Position numbers and translations under genes: made by a program. Shown piece by piece: positions 32,827 through 43,000 of a DNA stretch of 64,000 nt. How positions within the stretch are numbered: the stretch's first letter is position 1; each line of letters starts with the position of its first letter. The DNA lies in contig JACKPR010000005.1 in the NCBI GenBank assembly GCA_024233395.1, forward strand, positions 101,751-165,750, read 5' to 3'. The DNA is from Chlamydiales bacterium (GTDB lineage: Bacteria > Chlamydiota > Chlamydiia > Chlamydiales > Simkaniaceae). Below the pieces are notes generated by a model. The model did not search any database. It had not been told where the DNA came from and saw nothing but the letters and a program-made list of their open reading frames with translations.

Positions 32827-33971
32827 GATAGAACTCCCTTTGAAAACGTGCGGCATTTTTGAGCACAATCAACAATGATTCCGATGGAGCGATCGATTTC
32901 TTCTTCTGTAGTGGCATAAGAGAGGGAAAAGCTTAATACGCATTGACTTTCAATAGGATCTTTTCCAACTGCGGTCAATAAATGACGAAGTTTTTGAAGC
33001 CTTCCTCCTCCAATTGAAGTAAAGACTTCTTGCTCTCTTAAATGAAAGGCAAGGAGTTCTCCCGTCACTCCAGGAAAATGAATTGCGGAGACATTCGGAA
33101 GACGCTCTCCTTCTTTGAAAAGAACTTTAGCCTCAGGGATTGCTAAGAGAATCCCCTCTTCTAATTTATCGCGCAGGCGTACTGTTTCCATACAAAGATG
33201 ATCAAAAGCTTGACTAAGTTCTTCAATTGCTATTCCAAGACTAATAAAAGCTGGAAGATTAAGATTTGCTCCTTCCATTCCTTCAGGAGTGCGACTTTGA
33301 AAATCGACTCCTCTTCGAACAAAAAGACCTCCACTACCTTTAAGGGCATGAAGGAGCGTTCCATCAAATGTCAGATAGTCAATAGGAAGCTCTTGGAATT
33401 TGAAATAAAGTTTTCCCAAAATATTCGAGGCATCAACATGAAAAAGAATCCCTTTTTCATGGCAAAGCTCTCCGAGTTCCCAAATAGGATGAACCACACC
33501 AGTTAATGCATTCGCCCATGAAAGGGAAACCAGTCCTGTTTTTGGAGTAATCGCTTTTTCTAAAGCTTCCCGGGTGACTTGCCCATTTTCGTTAAGGGGG
33601 ATTGTTTTTTGATAAACCCCAAGTTTTTCAAAGCTTTGACCCATTAAATGAATCGATGCTTCTTCCAATTGGGTGGTTAAGATATGATTTTTTCCACTTT
33701 CGGCAATATGATCAATATAAGCGCTATGATAAACCTCTGAAATTGCATGGGCTGCTGAGCTGCAAAACTGAAACCGATCTTTATCATGAGCTCCCACAAA
33801 AGCTCGAAGATCTCCCAAACTTCTATTAATGGAGGTAAACGGTTCTTTTCCCTGAAGATAAGGAGCTGTTACCGATTGCCAATGCCTTTTCATAAAAGGT
33901 TGGACTTGAGCAAAAAGGTGGTCGGAAGGGCGGGCTAGGGTTCCATTATCGAGGTAAATTGGCTCGTTCAT
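32823..33971 (-). CDS. NifS-like class V aminotransferase-fold protein lacking catalytic residues
   Basis: A 382-residue protein with the cysteine-desulfurase fold: PIYLDNGT, LSWANALTGVVHPI, LFHVDASNILGK (the PLP-contacting Asp, D180) and an SFSLSYATTEEEID ending. The PLP lysine site, normally S-G-H-K, reads FDGTLLHALKG (T205-L206), and the catalytic cysteine loop reads FTSIGGGRLQKL with no Cys. Desulfurase activity is therefore doubtful. ATG 33971 overlaps the gpmA stop (ATGA) with AGAGG upstream. In Chlamydia a NifS/NifU pair occupies the same place next to gpmA. Confidence 0.85.
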   Translation of the reverse strand: MNEPIYLDNGTLARPSDHLFAQVQPFMKRHWQSVTAPYLQGKEPFTSINRSLGDLRAFVGAHDKDRFQFCSSAAHAISEVYHSAYIDHIAESGKNHILTTQLEEASIHLMGQSFEKLGVYQKTIPLNENGQVTREALEKAITPKTGLVSLSWANALTGVVHPIWELGELCHEKGILFHVDASNILGKLYFKFQELPIDYLTFDGTLLHALKGSGGLFVRRGVDFQSRTPEGMEGANLNLPAFISLGIAIEELSQAFDHLCMETVRLRDKLEEGILLAIPEAKVLFKEGERLPNVSAIHFPGVTGELLAFHLREQEVFTSIGGGRLQKLRHLLTAVGKDPIESQCVLSFSLSYATTEEEIDRSIGIIVDCAQKCRTFSKGVLS

Positions 33972-34657
33972 AATACCTCTTTTTGCCAATGCTTCCCTTC
34001 AAAAGAATAACAAAGAGGAACTCCTGTTGGAATTTCAAGGTTTAAAACTTCTTCTTTTGAAAGGTTATCAAGATACATCACGATCGATCGGAGAGAATTT
34101 CCATGAGCAGAAACGAGAATATTTTTTCCCGCATTCAGAAAAGGAACAATGTTATTTTTAAAATAAGGAATGGATCTCTCGGCAGTCATTTCTAAACTTT
34201 CCCCATTGGGAGGTGGAGTATCAAAGCTGCGTCGCCAAATTTTGACTTGATCAGCTCCAAACTTTTCCCGCGTTTCATCTTTTTCAAGTCCTTGGAGTTC
34301 TCCGTACATCCGTTCATTGATCTCCCAAGCTTTGTAAACAGGGATTGTATGCTCTTCGGCTTTGGGGTCATAAATTTTTGCCCACTCCTGAAGCTTCCCT
34401 TCACCTTGATGCAAAATGACTGGTGTTTTGTCACTTTCATGCTCTGTCATCGCGATCATCGCTGTCATTTGTGCCCGCATGAGAGAAGAGATAAAAATGA
34501 CATCAATGGGGATGTGGCTAATGACTTTCCCCGCTTTTTGAGCCTCAATAATTCCATCTTTGCTCAGCGGAACATCGACCCAGCCTGTAAAGCGATTTTT
34601 TTGATTCCAATCGGACTTTCCGTGACGAAGTAAAATAAGTTTTGCTTGTTTTCCCAT
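33968..34657 (-). CDS. gpmA: 2,3-bisphosphoglycerate-dependent phosphoglycerate mutase
   Basis: A 229-residue histidine phosphatase-fold enzyme with LLRHGKSDWN (phospho-acceptor His), RFTGWVDVPLS, NERMYGELQG and VSAHGNSLRSIVMYL (second catalytic His). It interconverts 3- and 2-phosphoglycerate in glycolysis. First gene of a gpmA-nifS-nifU-like operon in which every junction overlaps (ATGA). Confidence 0.95.
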   Translation of the reverse strand: MGKQAKLILLRHGKSDWNQKNRFTGWVDVPLSKDGIIEAQKAGKVISHIPIDVIFISSLMRAQMTAMIAMTEHESDKTPVILHQGEGKLQEWAKIYDPKAEEHTIPVYKAWEINERMYGELQGLEKDETREKFGADQVKIWRRSFDTPPPNGESLEMTAERSIPYFKNNIVPFLNAGKNILVSAHGNSLRSIVMYLDNLSKEEVLNLEIPTGVPLCYSFEGKHWQKEVL

Positions 34658-34676
34658 ACATCCATGATAGATGAGA

Positions 34677-34705
34677 TTGTATTATTCTGGCATCTATTTT
34701 ATAAT
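34677..34705 (+). promoter_or_regulatory. promoter of the RluB-type gene (leaderless arrangement)
   Basis: TTGTAT (34677-34682) and TATAAT (34700-34705) are spaced by 17 bp. The ATG begins 7 bases after the -10, so transcription should start at or next to the start codon, and no Shine-Dalgarno is present. Confidence 0.6.
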
Positions 34706-34712
34706 ATATCGC

Positions 34713-35414
34713 ATGGAACCGAATCGTCTAAGTAAAATTTTAGCTAAAGCAGGAGTCGCCTCGCGCCGAGCTGCAGAATTTCTCATTTTTGAGGGAAAGG
34801 TACGTGTTAATGATGAAGTCATCACAGTCCCTCAAACCATCGTTGATCCTTCAAAAGATAAGATTTTTGTTGAGGATCACCCGATTACGCTAAGAGATGA
34901 AAAAGTTTATTATATTTTGAACAAACCACGTGGGTTCATCTGCTCCAACAAACCGATGGGTCGGAAAAAGTTAGTGATTGATCTCTTTGCAGAGGTCAAA
35001 GAGCGTCTATTTACAATTGGTCGCCTCGACCGTGATACCACAGGCCTTCTCCTCTTAACTAACGATGGACACTTTGCTCAAGAAGTGATCCACCCTTCAA
35101 AAAATATCAGCAAAGAATACCTTGTAAAAACACAGCAAGAAATCACTCATGAACATCTTCAAGAACTTTCTAAAGGGACACTGATTGAAGGAAAATGGAT
35201 TCGTCCAACAAAAGTGACAAAAGTGAGACGGGGAACTCTAAAGATTGTTGTTAAAGAAGGAAAAAAACGGGAGGTCCGCCTAATGGTTCAAAATGCAGGG
35301 CTTAACCTTCTTTCCCTTGCTCGCATCCGCATTGGAGGTCTAAAACTCGGAGATCTTAATGAAGGAGAGTGGCGCGAACTCACTGAAAAAGAACGAGAAC
35401 TTATCTTTGCTTGA
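34713..35414 (+). CDS. RluB/RsuA-family 23S/16S rRNA pseudouridine synthase
   Basis: A 233-residue protein with an S4 domain (MEPNRLSKILAKAGVASRRA) and a pseudouridine synthase domain with GRLDRDTTGLLLLTNDG (catalytic Asp in RLDxxT) and KEGKKREVRLM. It isomerises uridine in rRNA. ATG 34713 is preferred over an in-frame ATG at 34671 because the S4 domain starts here and the promoter hexamers lie between. The orthologue in Chlamydia (CT723) also lies by gpmA. Confidence 0.9.
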   Translation: MEPNRLSKILAKAGVASRRAAEFLIFEGKVRVNDEVITVPQTIVDPSKDKIFVEDHPITLRDEKVYYILNKPRGFICSNKPMGRKKLVIDLFAEVKERLFTIGRLDRDTTGLLLLTNDGHFAQEVIHPSKNISKEYLVKTQQEITHEHLQELSKGTLIEGKWIRPTKVTKVRRGTLKIVVKEGKKREVRLMVQNAGLNLLSLARIRIGGLKLGDLNEGEWRELTEKERELIFA

Positions 35415-35419
35415 TTTCC

Positions 35420-36742
35420 TCATAACTCTTTAAAATAAGCCAATGCTTTTTCTCGCATTTCTTTATGATCTACTATCGGATAAGGATAGGTTTCTCCTAA
35501 GTTAACCCCACCTTCTGTTAACACTTCTTCAGGAGCCATCCACGGCTTATGCATCCATTTTGAAGAAAGATTCTTAAGTTCAGGACAATAAGTTTTGACG
35601 TAGTCTCCTTGAGGATCAAACTTTTCCCCTTGGAGGACTGGATTAAAAATCCGGAAAAAGGGCGCCGCATCTGGTCCTGAACCTGCCACCCATTGCCAAC
35701 CGAGGGTATTATTTCCAATGTCAGCATCCACAAGAGTATCCCAAAACCAAGCCGCTCCTTCTTTCCAATGAATAAAGAGATCTTTCACTAAAAAAGAAGC
35801 GACAATCATTCGCACACGGTTATGCATCCATCCTTCTTTCCATAATTGCCTCATTCCTGCATCGATAATAGGATATCCTGTTATCCCATTTTGCCACTTA
35901 CGAAGATGGTCCTGGTTATTTTTCCAAGGAAAACGATCAAATTTTTCTTGCCAATTTTCAGTCTTAGTTTTTGGGAAATGAGTTACAAAAGATGATCCAA
36001 ATTCTCTCCAGGCAAGTTGTCTTCGAAAGACTTCATTTTTTACTTTGGACCAGACTTCATAAGGGCTGACTTCTCCATAATGAAGGTGGGGAGAAAGAAG
36101 AGAGGTTCCTTTTTCAGCTGGAAAGTCTCTTCTTTCTTCATAGCTTTCGCTATTAAAGGAATCTAACCGTTTGAGCGCCCCTTTTCTTCCAGGCGTCCAG
36201 TGTGCCTCAAGTGATTTTATCCAATTCTTCTTTGGTAAAAGCTCTAGTGACTCGAGTGTATCACTTTCAATTTCTTTTCCTTTTCTAAGGGTGAGTTTTT
36301 CTATTTTCTCACACTCCATTTCTTTCAATAAAGCGTTGTAAAACGGGGTAAAAACAGCAAAAGGCTTTCCAGATTTATTGAAAAAGTTAGGGATGTCTAC
36401 AAGATGATTTCCATTGAACGGTCTCCCCTTTTCCCCCAAATCTTGGGCCACTAATTTTTCTTCTTCAGAAAAGGTTTGGTTCCAAAAGACTTTTTCAACA
36501 TTTAACTCTTTGAAGACCTTTCTTGGATCTCCGCGACGCAGAATAAGACTCACTCCTTTTTCTGCATAATCTTTTTGGAGCTCTTCTAAGCTTTTATGGA
36601 GCCACCACCGGCTTGCCTCTCCTAACTTCATAGAGTCAGATAAAATAAAGATCGGAACAACTTGAGAACCTTCAGCGCAGGCTTTACTCAAACCTAAATT
36701 TTCTTCTATTCTCAAATCTTCTTGGTGCCAAAATACAAGCAA
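35420..36742 (-). CDS. phr: deoxyribodipyrimidine photolyase
   Basis: A 440-residue class I photolyase: a Rossmann-like antenna domain (LVFWHQEDLRIEENLGL) and an FAD domain with WREFGSSFV, the GYPIIDAGMRQLWKEGWMHN motif and NNTLGWQWVAGSGPDAAPFFRIFNP. It repairs UV-induced pyrimidine dimers using blue light, unexpected for a strictly intracellular organism but reported in environmental chlamydiae. It starts with TTG 36742, preceded by GGAG 7 bases upstream. Confidence 0.92.
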   Translation of the reverse strand: MLVFWHQEDLRIEENLGLSKACAEGSQVVPIFILSDSMKLGEASRWWLHKSLEELQKDYAEKGVSLILRRGDPRKVFKELNVEKVFWNQTFSEEEKLVAQDLGEKGRPFNGNHLVDIPNFFNKSGKPFAVFTPFYNALLKEMECEKIEKLTLRKGKEIESDTLESLELLPKKNWIKSLEAHWTPGRKGALKRLDSFNSESYEERRDFPAEKGTSLLSPHLHYGEVSPYEVWSKVKNEVFRRQLAWREFGSSFVTHFPKTKTENWQEKFDRFPWKNNQDHLRKWQNGITGYPIIDAGMRQLWKEGWMHNRVRMIVASFLVKDLFIHWKEGAAWFWDTLVDADIGNNTLGWQWVAGSGPDAAPFFRIFNPVLQGEKFDPQGDYVKTYCPELKNLSSKWMHKPWMAPEEVLTEGGVNLGETYPYPIVDHKEMREKALAYFKEL

Positions 36743-36759
36743 AATAAAACTCCATGCGA

Positions 36760-36765
36760 TAAAAT
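36760..36765 (+). promoter_or_regulatory. -10 element 7 bases before the GT4 start
   Basis: TAAAAT ends 7 bases before ATG 36773. No convincing -35 or Shine-Dalgarno is seen. The spacing matches the other leaderless candidates in the window. Confidence 0.35.
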
Positions 36766-36772
36766 AGTCGTT

Positions 36773-37801
36773 ATGAAGATACTACAAATCGTTGCTGATG
36801 GCAATCCTGGTGGTGGAACCACTTTTGTTTTAGATGTCTTAAAATCTCTAGATACCCCTTATTTACTCACTCAAGAAAATTCTTATGCTCTTGAAAAAGT
36901 TGGGAATATTCCCAAGATGGGAATCAATTTTTTTACATCACGCTTTGATTTACGAATAGCAGCAAAGATGCAGAAAGTGATTCGTGATGTGAAACCTGAT
37001 TTGATTCATGTTCACGGAGGAAGAGCTGCTTTTTTCTTAAGCTTTTGTCGAAAAACTTGTCCTGTTCTCTATACCGTTCACGGGCTTCATGGACTCCATC
37101 AAGGGCTAAAGTTTAGCCGCTTTGGGGAACGAAGGGCAATGAAAGGAGCAACTCTTGTCAATTTTGTTTCACATGTCGAAGAAGAGCTTGCTTTAAAAAA
37201 CAATCTCCTCAAAGGAACAAATCACTGCGTCATTCCTCATGGAATCGATCTAAATACAATCCCTCCTAAAAAAGAGAAAATTCCAAAGCTTATCGGATTC
37301 ATGGGACGTCTATGCCCTCAAAAAGATCCTCTTTTTATGCTCGAGATCATGAAAATCTTGGGACCTGAAGGATATCGACTCCGTGTGATTGGAGGAGGAG
37401 AGTATGAAAAAGTCTTAAAAAGCGATCCTTATACAATGGTTACTGGAAAAGTCTCTAGAGATGAGGGGCTGAAACTTTTATCAGAAGTTGAGTGTGTTGT
37501 TGTCCCTTCAAGATGGGAGGCTTTTGGTTTAATCCTTTTAGAAGCAATGGCACTCGAGGTTCCTATCATTGCCTCCAACATCCCTCCATTTGAAGAGGTT
37601 CTTTCAGGTGGAACTTTTGCGACTCTTATCGATAAAAAAGATCCTGAAAAATATGCAGCTGCGATTCTTGAAGGTGCTGATTACACCCAAGCGGCAAAAA
37701 AACATCTCCTTGAAAAGTTTTCTTGGGAACAGTGTATCCGAAGCTATCACTCTATTTTTCGTGAACTTAAAGGGAACTATTGCTATAATCAAATAAAATA
37801 A
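36773..37801 (+). CDS. glycosyltransferase family 4
   Basis: A 342-residue GT-B enzyme. N-terminal domain MKILQIVADGNPGGGTTFVL and LIHVHGGRAAF; C-terminal donor-binding domain with GFMGRLCPQKDPLFMLEIM and VVVPSRWEAFGLILLEAMAL (E-x7-E motif). It transfers a sugar from a nucleotide donor, probably for surface polysaccharide or LPS. ATG 36773 has no Shine-Dalgarno but a -10-like TAAAAT exactly 7 bases upstream. Divergent from the photolyase. Acceptor unknown. Confidence 0.9.
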   Translation: MKILQIVADGNPGGGTTFVLDVLKSLDTPYLLTQENSYALEKVGNIPKMGINFFTSRFDLRIAAKMQKVIRDVKPDLIHVHGGRAAFFLSFCRKTCPVLYTVHGLHGLHQGLKFSRFGERRAMKGATLVNFVSHVEEELALKNNLLKGTNHCVIPHGIDLNTIPPKKEKIPKLIGFMGRLCPQKDPLFMLEIMKILGPEGYRLRVIGGGEYEKVLKSDPYTMVTGKVSRDEGLKLLSEVECVVVPSRWEAFGLILLEAMALEVPIIASNIPPFEEVLSGGTFATLIDKKDPEKYAAAILEGADYTQAAKKHLLEKFSWEQCIRSYHSIFRELKGNYCYNQIK

Positions 37802-37816
37802 TTTAGCTAAATCGTT

Positions 37817-38494
37817 ATGTTAACAACCATTGCTCGAATTTTTGGAAAATCTCCGTTCAACCCTCTTCAATCTCACATGAAGAAGGTGAGCAGTTGCATG
37901 AAAAAGCTCACTGAAATTTTTGGCAATCTCAAAAATACATCTCCTGAGGAACTCGAATGTTTGGTTAAAGAACTTTCAAACCTTGAGCATGAAGCTGATT
38001 TGACAAAGAATGACATCCGCAATCATTTGCCAAGAAGTTTATTCCTCCCTATTGATAGGAGTCAGTTCCTGGATATTTTATCCATTCAAGATAGCATCTC
38101 CGACAAAGCTGAAGATATCGGCCATTTACTCACTTTATATCCTGTAAGTGAACTTGGAGACCTTTGTGATCATCTCGATCAACTTTTTAAGAAGAACATG
38201 GAAGCTTTTTGGGATGCCCGTTCCATTATTAAAGAGCTTCATGAACTTTTAGAATCCTCTTTTGGAGGCATTGAAGCTGAAAAAGTAAAAACAATTGTCG
38301 AAAAAACTTCAAAAGTTGAATACGAAGCCGATAAAATGAAACATGAGCTAATGAAAGAATTTTTCAAAACAGCTGAAAATGTTAAAACTCCTGTCTTTTA
38401 CCTTTATGTTCGCCTTGTTGAAGAGATCAATCGTATTTCGCATATTTCAGAAAAACTTGCTAATCGCATCCGGATGATTTTGGAACTCAAATAA
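37817..38494 (+). CDS. PhoU-like DUF47 protein, partner of phosphate transporter
   Basis: A 225-residue helical protein of the TIGR00153/DUF47 family: NLEHEADLTKNDIRNHLP, LDILSIQDSISDKAEDIG and VEYEADKMKHELMKEFF. Such proteins sit beside PiT-type transporters and modulate them. It is 62 bp upstream of the pit gene (chlamydial CT692/CT691 pair). A TATAAT lies at 37784-37789; no Shine-Dalgarno precedes ATG 37817. Confidence 0.88.
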   Translation: MLTTIARIFGKSPFNPLQSHMKKVSSCMKKLTEIFGNLKNTSPEELECLVKELSNLEHEADLTKNDIRNHLPRSLFLPIDRSQFLDILSIQDSISDKAEDIGHLLTLYPVSELGDLCDHLDQLFKKNMEAFWDARSIIKELHELLESSFGGIEAEKVKTIVEKTSKVEYEADKMKHELMKEFFKTAENVKTPVFYLYVRLVEEINRISHISEKLANRIRMILELK

Positions 38495-38556
38495 TGTTCT
38501 CTATTAAGAAAAAATTTATAATAATCAAAACCGAAGGAGTTTACGGATAGTTACCC

Positions 38557-39975
38557 ATGTCTGTTGATTTCATTTTAACAGTCTTAGTCCTCCTTGCTGG
38601 GTTTTACATGGCTTGGAACATCGGTGCCAATGATGTTTCCAATGCAATGGGAACCTCGGTGGGATCTGGGGCTCTTACTCTTTTTAAAGCAGTCATTATC
38701 GCTGGAATTTTAGAATTTTGTGGAGCCTTCTTCCTAGGAGGAAATGTTTCCAAAACAATGCAATCGGGAATTGTTAATCCCGATGTTTTTGCTCATAACC
38801 CCAAAATCCTCCTTTATGGAATGCTTTCAGCATTAACCGCAACAGCACTTTGGCTTCAAGTTGCTTCCTATTTTGGGTGGCCTGTTTCAACAACTCACGC
38901 GATTGTTGGTGCTTTGCTTGGCTTTGGGGCTATAGCAGGAGGTATTCATGCTGTTCATTGGGGTGAAGTAGGACGGATTGCAATGAGCTGGGTCATCTCC
39001 CCTGCTTTAAGTGGCCTTTTTGCTTTTTTAATCTTCAGCACACTCCAGAGAAAAATTCTTTTTGCAATGAATCCTATCCATGCAACAAGGCGGTTTATTC
39101 CCGTCATGGTTTTTGTTGTCCTTTTCGTGTTTACCTTGAGTATTCTTTTTAATGGTTTGGGATCCTTTCAAGTAAAGTTTTCTTTAGGTGAAACTATTTT
39201 GATCGGCAGCGTTATAGGCCTTATTGGAGGACTGATTGCTTTTTTCATTCTAAAAAAAGTTTATCTTCCTAAACCTCAAATGGTTTCTGCTAATACTTCT
39301 CAGCAAGTCTTAAGCTTGAATAAAGCCGCCCGTCACTTAAAAAGAGTGCAGCTCTCAAGTAAAGGAGAACAGCGAGAGCAAGTAGGACGCCTTCTTAAAG
39401 ATGTGGAAGAGTATGCCGAAGAAGTACGCGAACACTCTAATCTATACACCTCTAGCTCCGATTATAAAGTTGTCGAAAAAATGTTTGCTTCTCTTCAGAT
39501 TATGAGTGCAGCATATGTTGCTTTTGCTCATGGAGCAAATGATGTAGCCAATGCAATCGGACCTGTTGCTGCTGCTCTTGAGATTATTCGAGAAGGAGGT
39601 CTTTCTCTTACTTCGCACATCCCTGCTTGGCTTCTTGGAATGGGAGGTGTTGGGATTGTTGTAGGACTTGCTACTTGGGGCTGGCGGGTGATGGAAACGA
39701 TTGGGAGAAAAATTACCGAACTGACTCCAACGCGTGGGTTCAGTGCTGAATTTGGAGCAGCGATTACAATTTTAGTCGCTTCAAAATTTGGTCTTCCTAT
39801 TTCTACAACGCACTGTATTGTTGGTGCCGTTCTTGGTGTGGGACTCGCAAGAGGTCTTTCTGCTCTTAACCTACGCACTCTTCGCGATATCGTCCTTTCA
39901 TGGGTGATCACGATTCCTTCAAGTGCAATTGTCTGTATTCTTCTTTTCTATTTGATACGCGCAATTTTTTCATAA
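38557..39975 (+). CDS. pit: inorganic phosphate transporter, PiT family
   Basis: A 472-residue transporter with the duplicated PiT signature: NIGANDVSNAMGTSVGSGAL in the N-half and AHGANDVANAIGPVAAALEI in the C-half, each followed by a PVSTTHAIVGA or PISTTHCIVGA motif. A ~100-residue cytoplasmic loop separates the halves. It imports phosphate with H+ or Na+. It probably works with the PhoU-like protein encoded just upstream. Confidence 0.93.
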   Translation: MSVDFILTVLVLLAGFYMAWNIGANDVSNAMGTSVGSGALTLFKAVIIAGILEFCGAFFLGGNVSKTMQSGIVNPDVFAHNPKILLYGMLSALTATALWLQVASYFGWPVSTTHAIVGALLGFGAIAGGIHAVHWGEVGRIAMSWVISPALSGLFAFLIFSTLQRKILFAMNPIHATRRFIPVMVFVVLFVFTLSILFNGLGSFQVKFSLGETILIGSVIGLIGGLIAFFILKKVYLPKPQMVSANTSQQVLSLNKAARHLKRVQLSSKGEQREQVGRLLKDVEEYAEEVREHSNLYTSSSDYKVVEKMFASLQIMSAAYVAFAHGANDVANAIGPVAAALEIIREGGLSLTSHIPAWLLGMGGVGIVVGLATWGWRVMETIGRKITELTPTRGFSAEFGAAITILVASKFGLPISTTHCIVGAVLGVGLARGLSALNLRTLRDIVLSWVITIPSSAIVCILLFYLIRAIFS

Positions 39976-40035
39976 AAATTTGAATCTAATTCTTATTAGA
40001 TATAAATAAAAAGAAACGTTTAACAAGGTGAAATA

Positions 40036-43000
40036 ATGAAGATTCAATATTTATCGGTTCTTTTTTTAAGTGCTACATCATATCTATTAAATGCTACACC
40101 TGTGAGTAATGAATCTGATCTGAATGCTGCCATTATTTCTGCAAATAGTTCAGGCACAGATATAGAATTTATGGGAAGTTTTGACTACTCTAATCTTCTT
40201 CAACCTCTCAATGCGAATAATGTGCTTCAATCAACGAATCAAACCTTTACCATTGAGGGAAATCACTACACATTAACCTCAACATCTGGTCCACATAGAG
40301 GCTTTTTTGCAAGAGAAAGCACGGGAACTATCACCATCCAAAATCTTAAGATTGTCGGCGCAAGCGCTAAAGGGGGGAATGGAAACGCACGAGGAGGAGG
40401 AGGTTTAGGAGCTGGAGGTGGTCTTTATCTCAATTCTAATTCCAAAGTGATTCTCGACAATGTCTCATTTCAAAACTCCCAAGCAACCGGGGGATCAGCG
40501 CTAGATGGATCCAATGATGGCAACACAGGCGGCGGCGGCGGGGGTGGGATTGGAGGAGATGCAGGGACTGGAGGATATTTCGTAAATGCCTATCAATTGA
40601 TCAGCGGCGGTGGTGGCGGCGGTGGTGGATTTAGTGGAAATGGTGGAGATTCTAATGAAGCAAGCGGTGGTGCTGGTGGCGGCGGTTTTAATGGAAATGG
40701 AGGTACAACAGATAATAAAACTAGTGGGGGCGCTGGCGGTGGGGGCGGCGGTTTTAATGGAGGAAACTGTTTAAGCACCAATAGTGGTGCAGGTGGTGCA
40801 GGAGATGGGGGTAATGGAGAAGATGGTATTACTGGAAGTGGAGGAAAGGGAGGAAAGGGTAGTGGAACAGGTTTGGGGGGAAATGGGGCTGCAATAACTT
40901 ATGGAGGGGGAGGAAGCGGCGCTGTTTTTAATACATACGGAACAGATACACTTACAGGTGTAGGAGCATCTGGTGTTGGAGGAGGCGGCGGCGGGGGAAT
41001 AGGCATAGGATACCATGGAGGAAATGGAGGAGATGGGTTTGGGGGCGGAGGATCTGGTGGTGCTGGAGCAAGCTCTACCAATCCAAGTGGAAATGGTGGG
41101 AATGGTGGCTTTGGCAGCGGCGGCGGCGGTAGTGGTGGAAATACAGAAGCCGGAGGAGTAGGAAATGGAGGAAATGGTGGCTTTGGCGGCGGGGGCGGCG
41201 GTAGTGGTAAAACTGGTCAGTCTTCTACCACCATTTCAAAAGGGGGTGATGGAGGCTTCGGCGCCGGCGGCGGCGGCGGCGGCGCGAACAACAATATCAA
41301 TACTAGCCCCGGTAGTATTGGAGGAAATGGTGGCTTTGGTGGCGGTGGAGGAAGCTGCGGCTTCGGTGGAACACCAGGAATGGGAGGCTTCGGTGGAGGA
41401 AATGGAACCACGTCAACCACTCAAGGTGGCGGTGGCGCTGCAATGGGCGCCGACATTTTTATTCAAGAGGGTGCAGAACTAACAATTCGAACAGGAATCT
41501 CTTTTGATGGAAGTATATTAACAGGAGGATCTGGAGCCATCTTTGGACAAACACTAGGAACAAATATCTTCATGATGTCCAGTGGGAGTATCACTGTTGA
41601 AAACCTCTCAATCAATTCCTATGTTCCCAATCCTATTGAAAGTGAAGTGAGTACTGTGGGTGGGGGTGGACTCTTTCTCGGAACAGGGAATACCGCTTTA
41701 TTCTCTATTAGTGGAGATAACACCTATACAGGTAGCACCATTATTAATAGTGGTGCGTTGAGGATTAATGGTTCTGTGATTACTCCTGTCACATTAAATG
41801 ATGGAGCCCTTGTAGGAAAGGCTCATCTTTATACAAATGACGCTGTACCCAATGCTGGAGACTTAACCATGCATGGAGGATTTATTTTCCCTGGTGACTA
41901 TGTCTTTGGTTCAATCAATGTTGGTAATAACCTTCTTTTCACAGGAGGAACGTTTGTCACTCAAGTTGATAGCATCGGTAATGCTCGGACAATTGAGGTG
42001 AGTGGAACAGCAACACTTGCGGGAACTTTGACAGTCCAAAAGGCAACAGGAAACTTCCTTACGGGACAAACGATCACCCTTCTCGAAGCAAATGGAGGAG
42101 TCACAGGAAGTTTTGGAACTCAACACCTTCCACTTGGAGCTGATGGAGCTCCTCTTTTTACAGTCCAATATACAGGAAATAGTGCTGAACTTCTTGTCAT
42201 TAGAGATCATGTTTTTGTTCATCCCCATATCGATCCAGGCAATCCTCGTCATGTTGCAAAGTATATCCAATCTCTACTTCCAATCGATCCTAACTCTGAT
42301 TTGGGACTAGTTATAAGATCTTTAGGAGTCCTCTCAAATAAAGAATTAAATAAAACCCTAAACATGATGCATCAAGGGGTTTTTGGCCTTTTTGAGTTTA
42401 TGAACCTGACAACGAATGCACAAATCATGCAGATGTTCAACCAACAACGATTTCGATTACTTGCACCTGATACCCCTGAAACAATTAGTCAACTTGAGCC
42501 TAAGCTAACTGCATCAACTGATTTAAAAAGTCTTCTCTATGCTTATGATAACGACTCAAACCAAACTCCAGAACCCTTTTATCCCAATACTCCTGTTCGA
42601 AGAGGATGTGGAAGAAATCTCACTAGATCCCACCATTTCTACTTCCAACCGTTTGGGACTTGGAATAGTCAGAGTCAAAAAGGAGAGCTTCGAGGGGCTA
42701 ATTATGAAAGTGCAGGGATTCTAACTGGATATGATTACCTTTTTGAAAACTTCTACCTTGGTGTTGGAGCTGGATATGCTTACACAAACTTCCGGTGGGA
42801 TGAGTCAGCAGGGAAAGGACACATCCATCAAGCCTATGGAGGCCTTCATGGAAGTTATTTCAATCGCTATTTCTCAATGATTCTAGCTTCGATGGCAGGA
42901 AAAAATTATTACGATGCTGAGCGGAACATTACCTCATCAGCTCCAAATCATCCTAGAGGCGCTATTAATCGAACCGCACATAGTAATAACTCGGGTATTC

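Noticed and set aside
36722..36772. Upstream start for the GT4 gene
   Set aside because: The 17 extra residues overlap the photolyase start region and precede the typical GT4 opening MKILQIV.
40593..41420. Proline-rich minus-strand frames
   Set aside because: They are the antisense reading of GGN glycine codons (giving Pro/Ala) in the autotransporter, not genes.
40520..41460. Possible CRISPR-like or tandem DNA repeat array
   Set aside because: The repeats are irregular glycine codon runs without constant spacers and remain in one coding frame.
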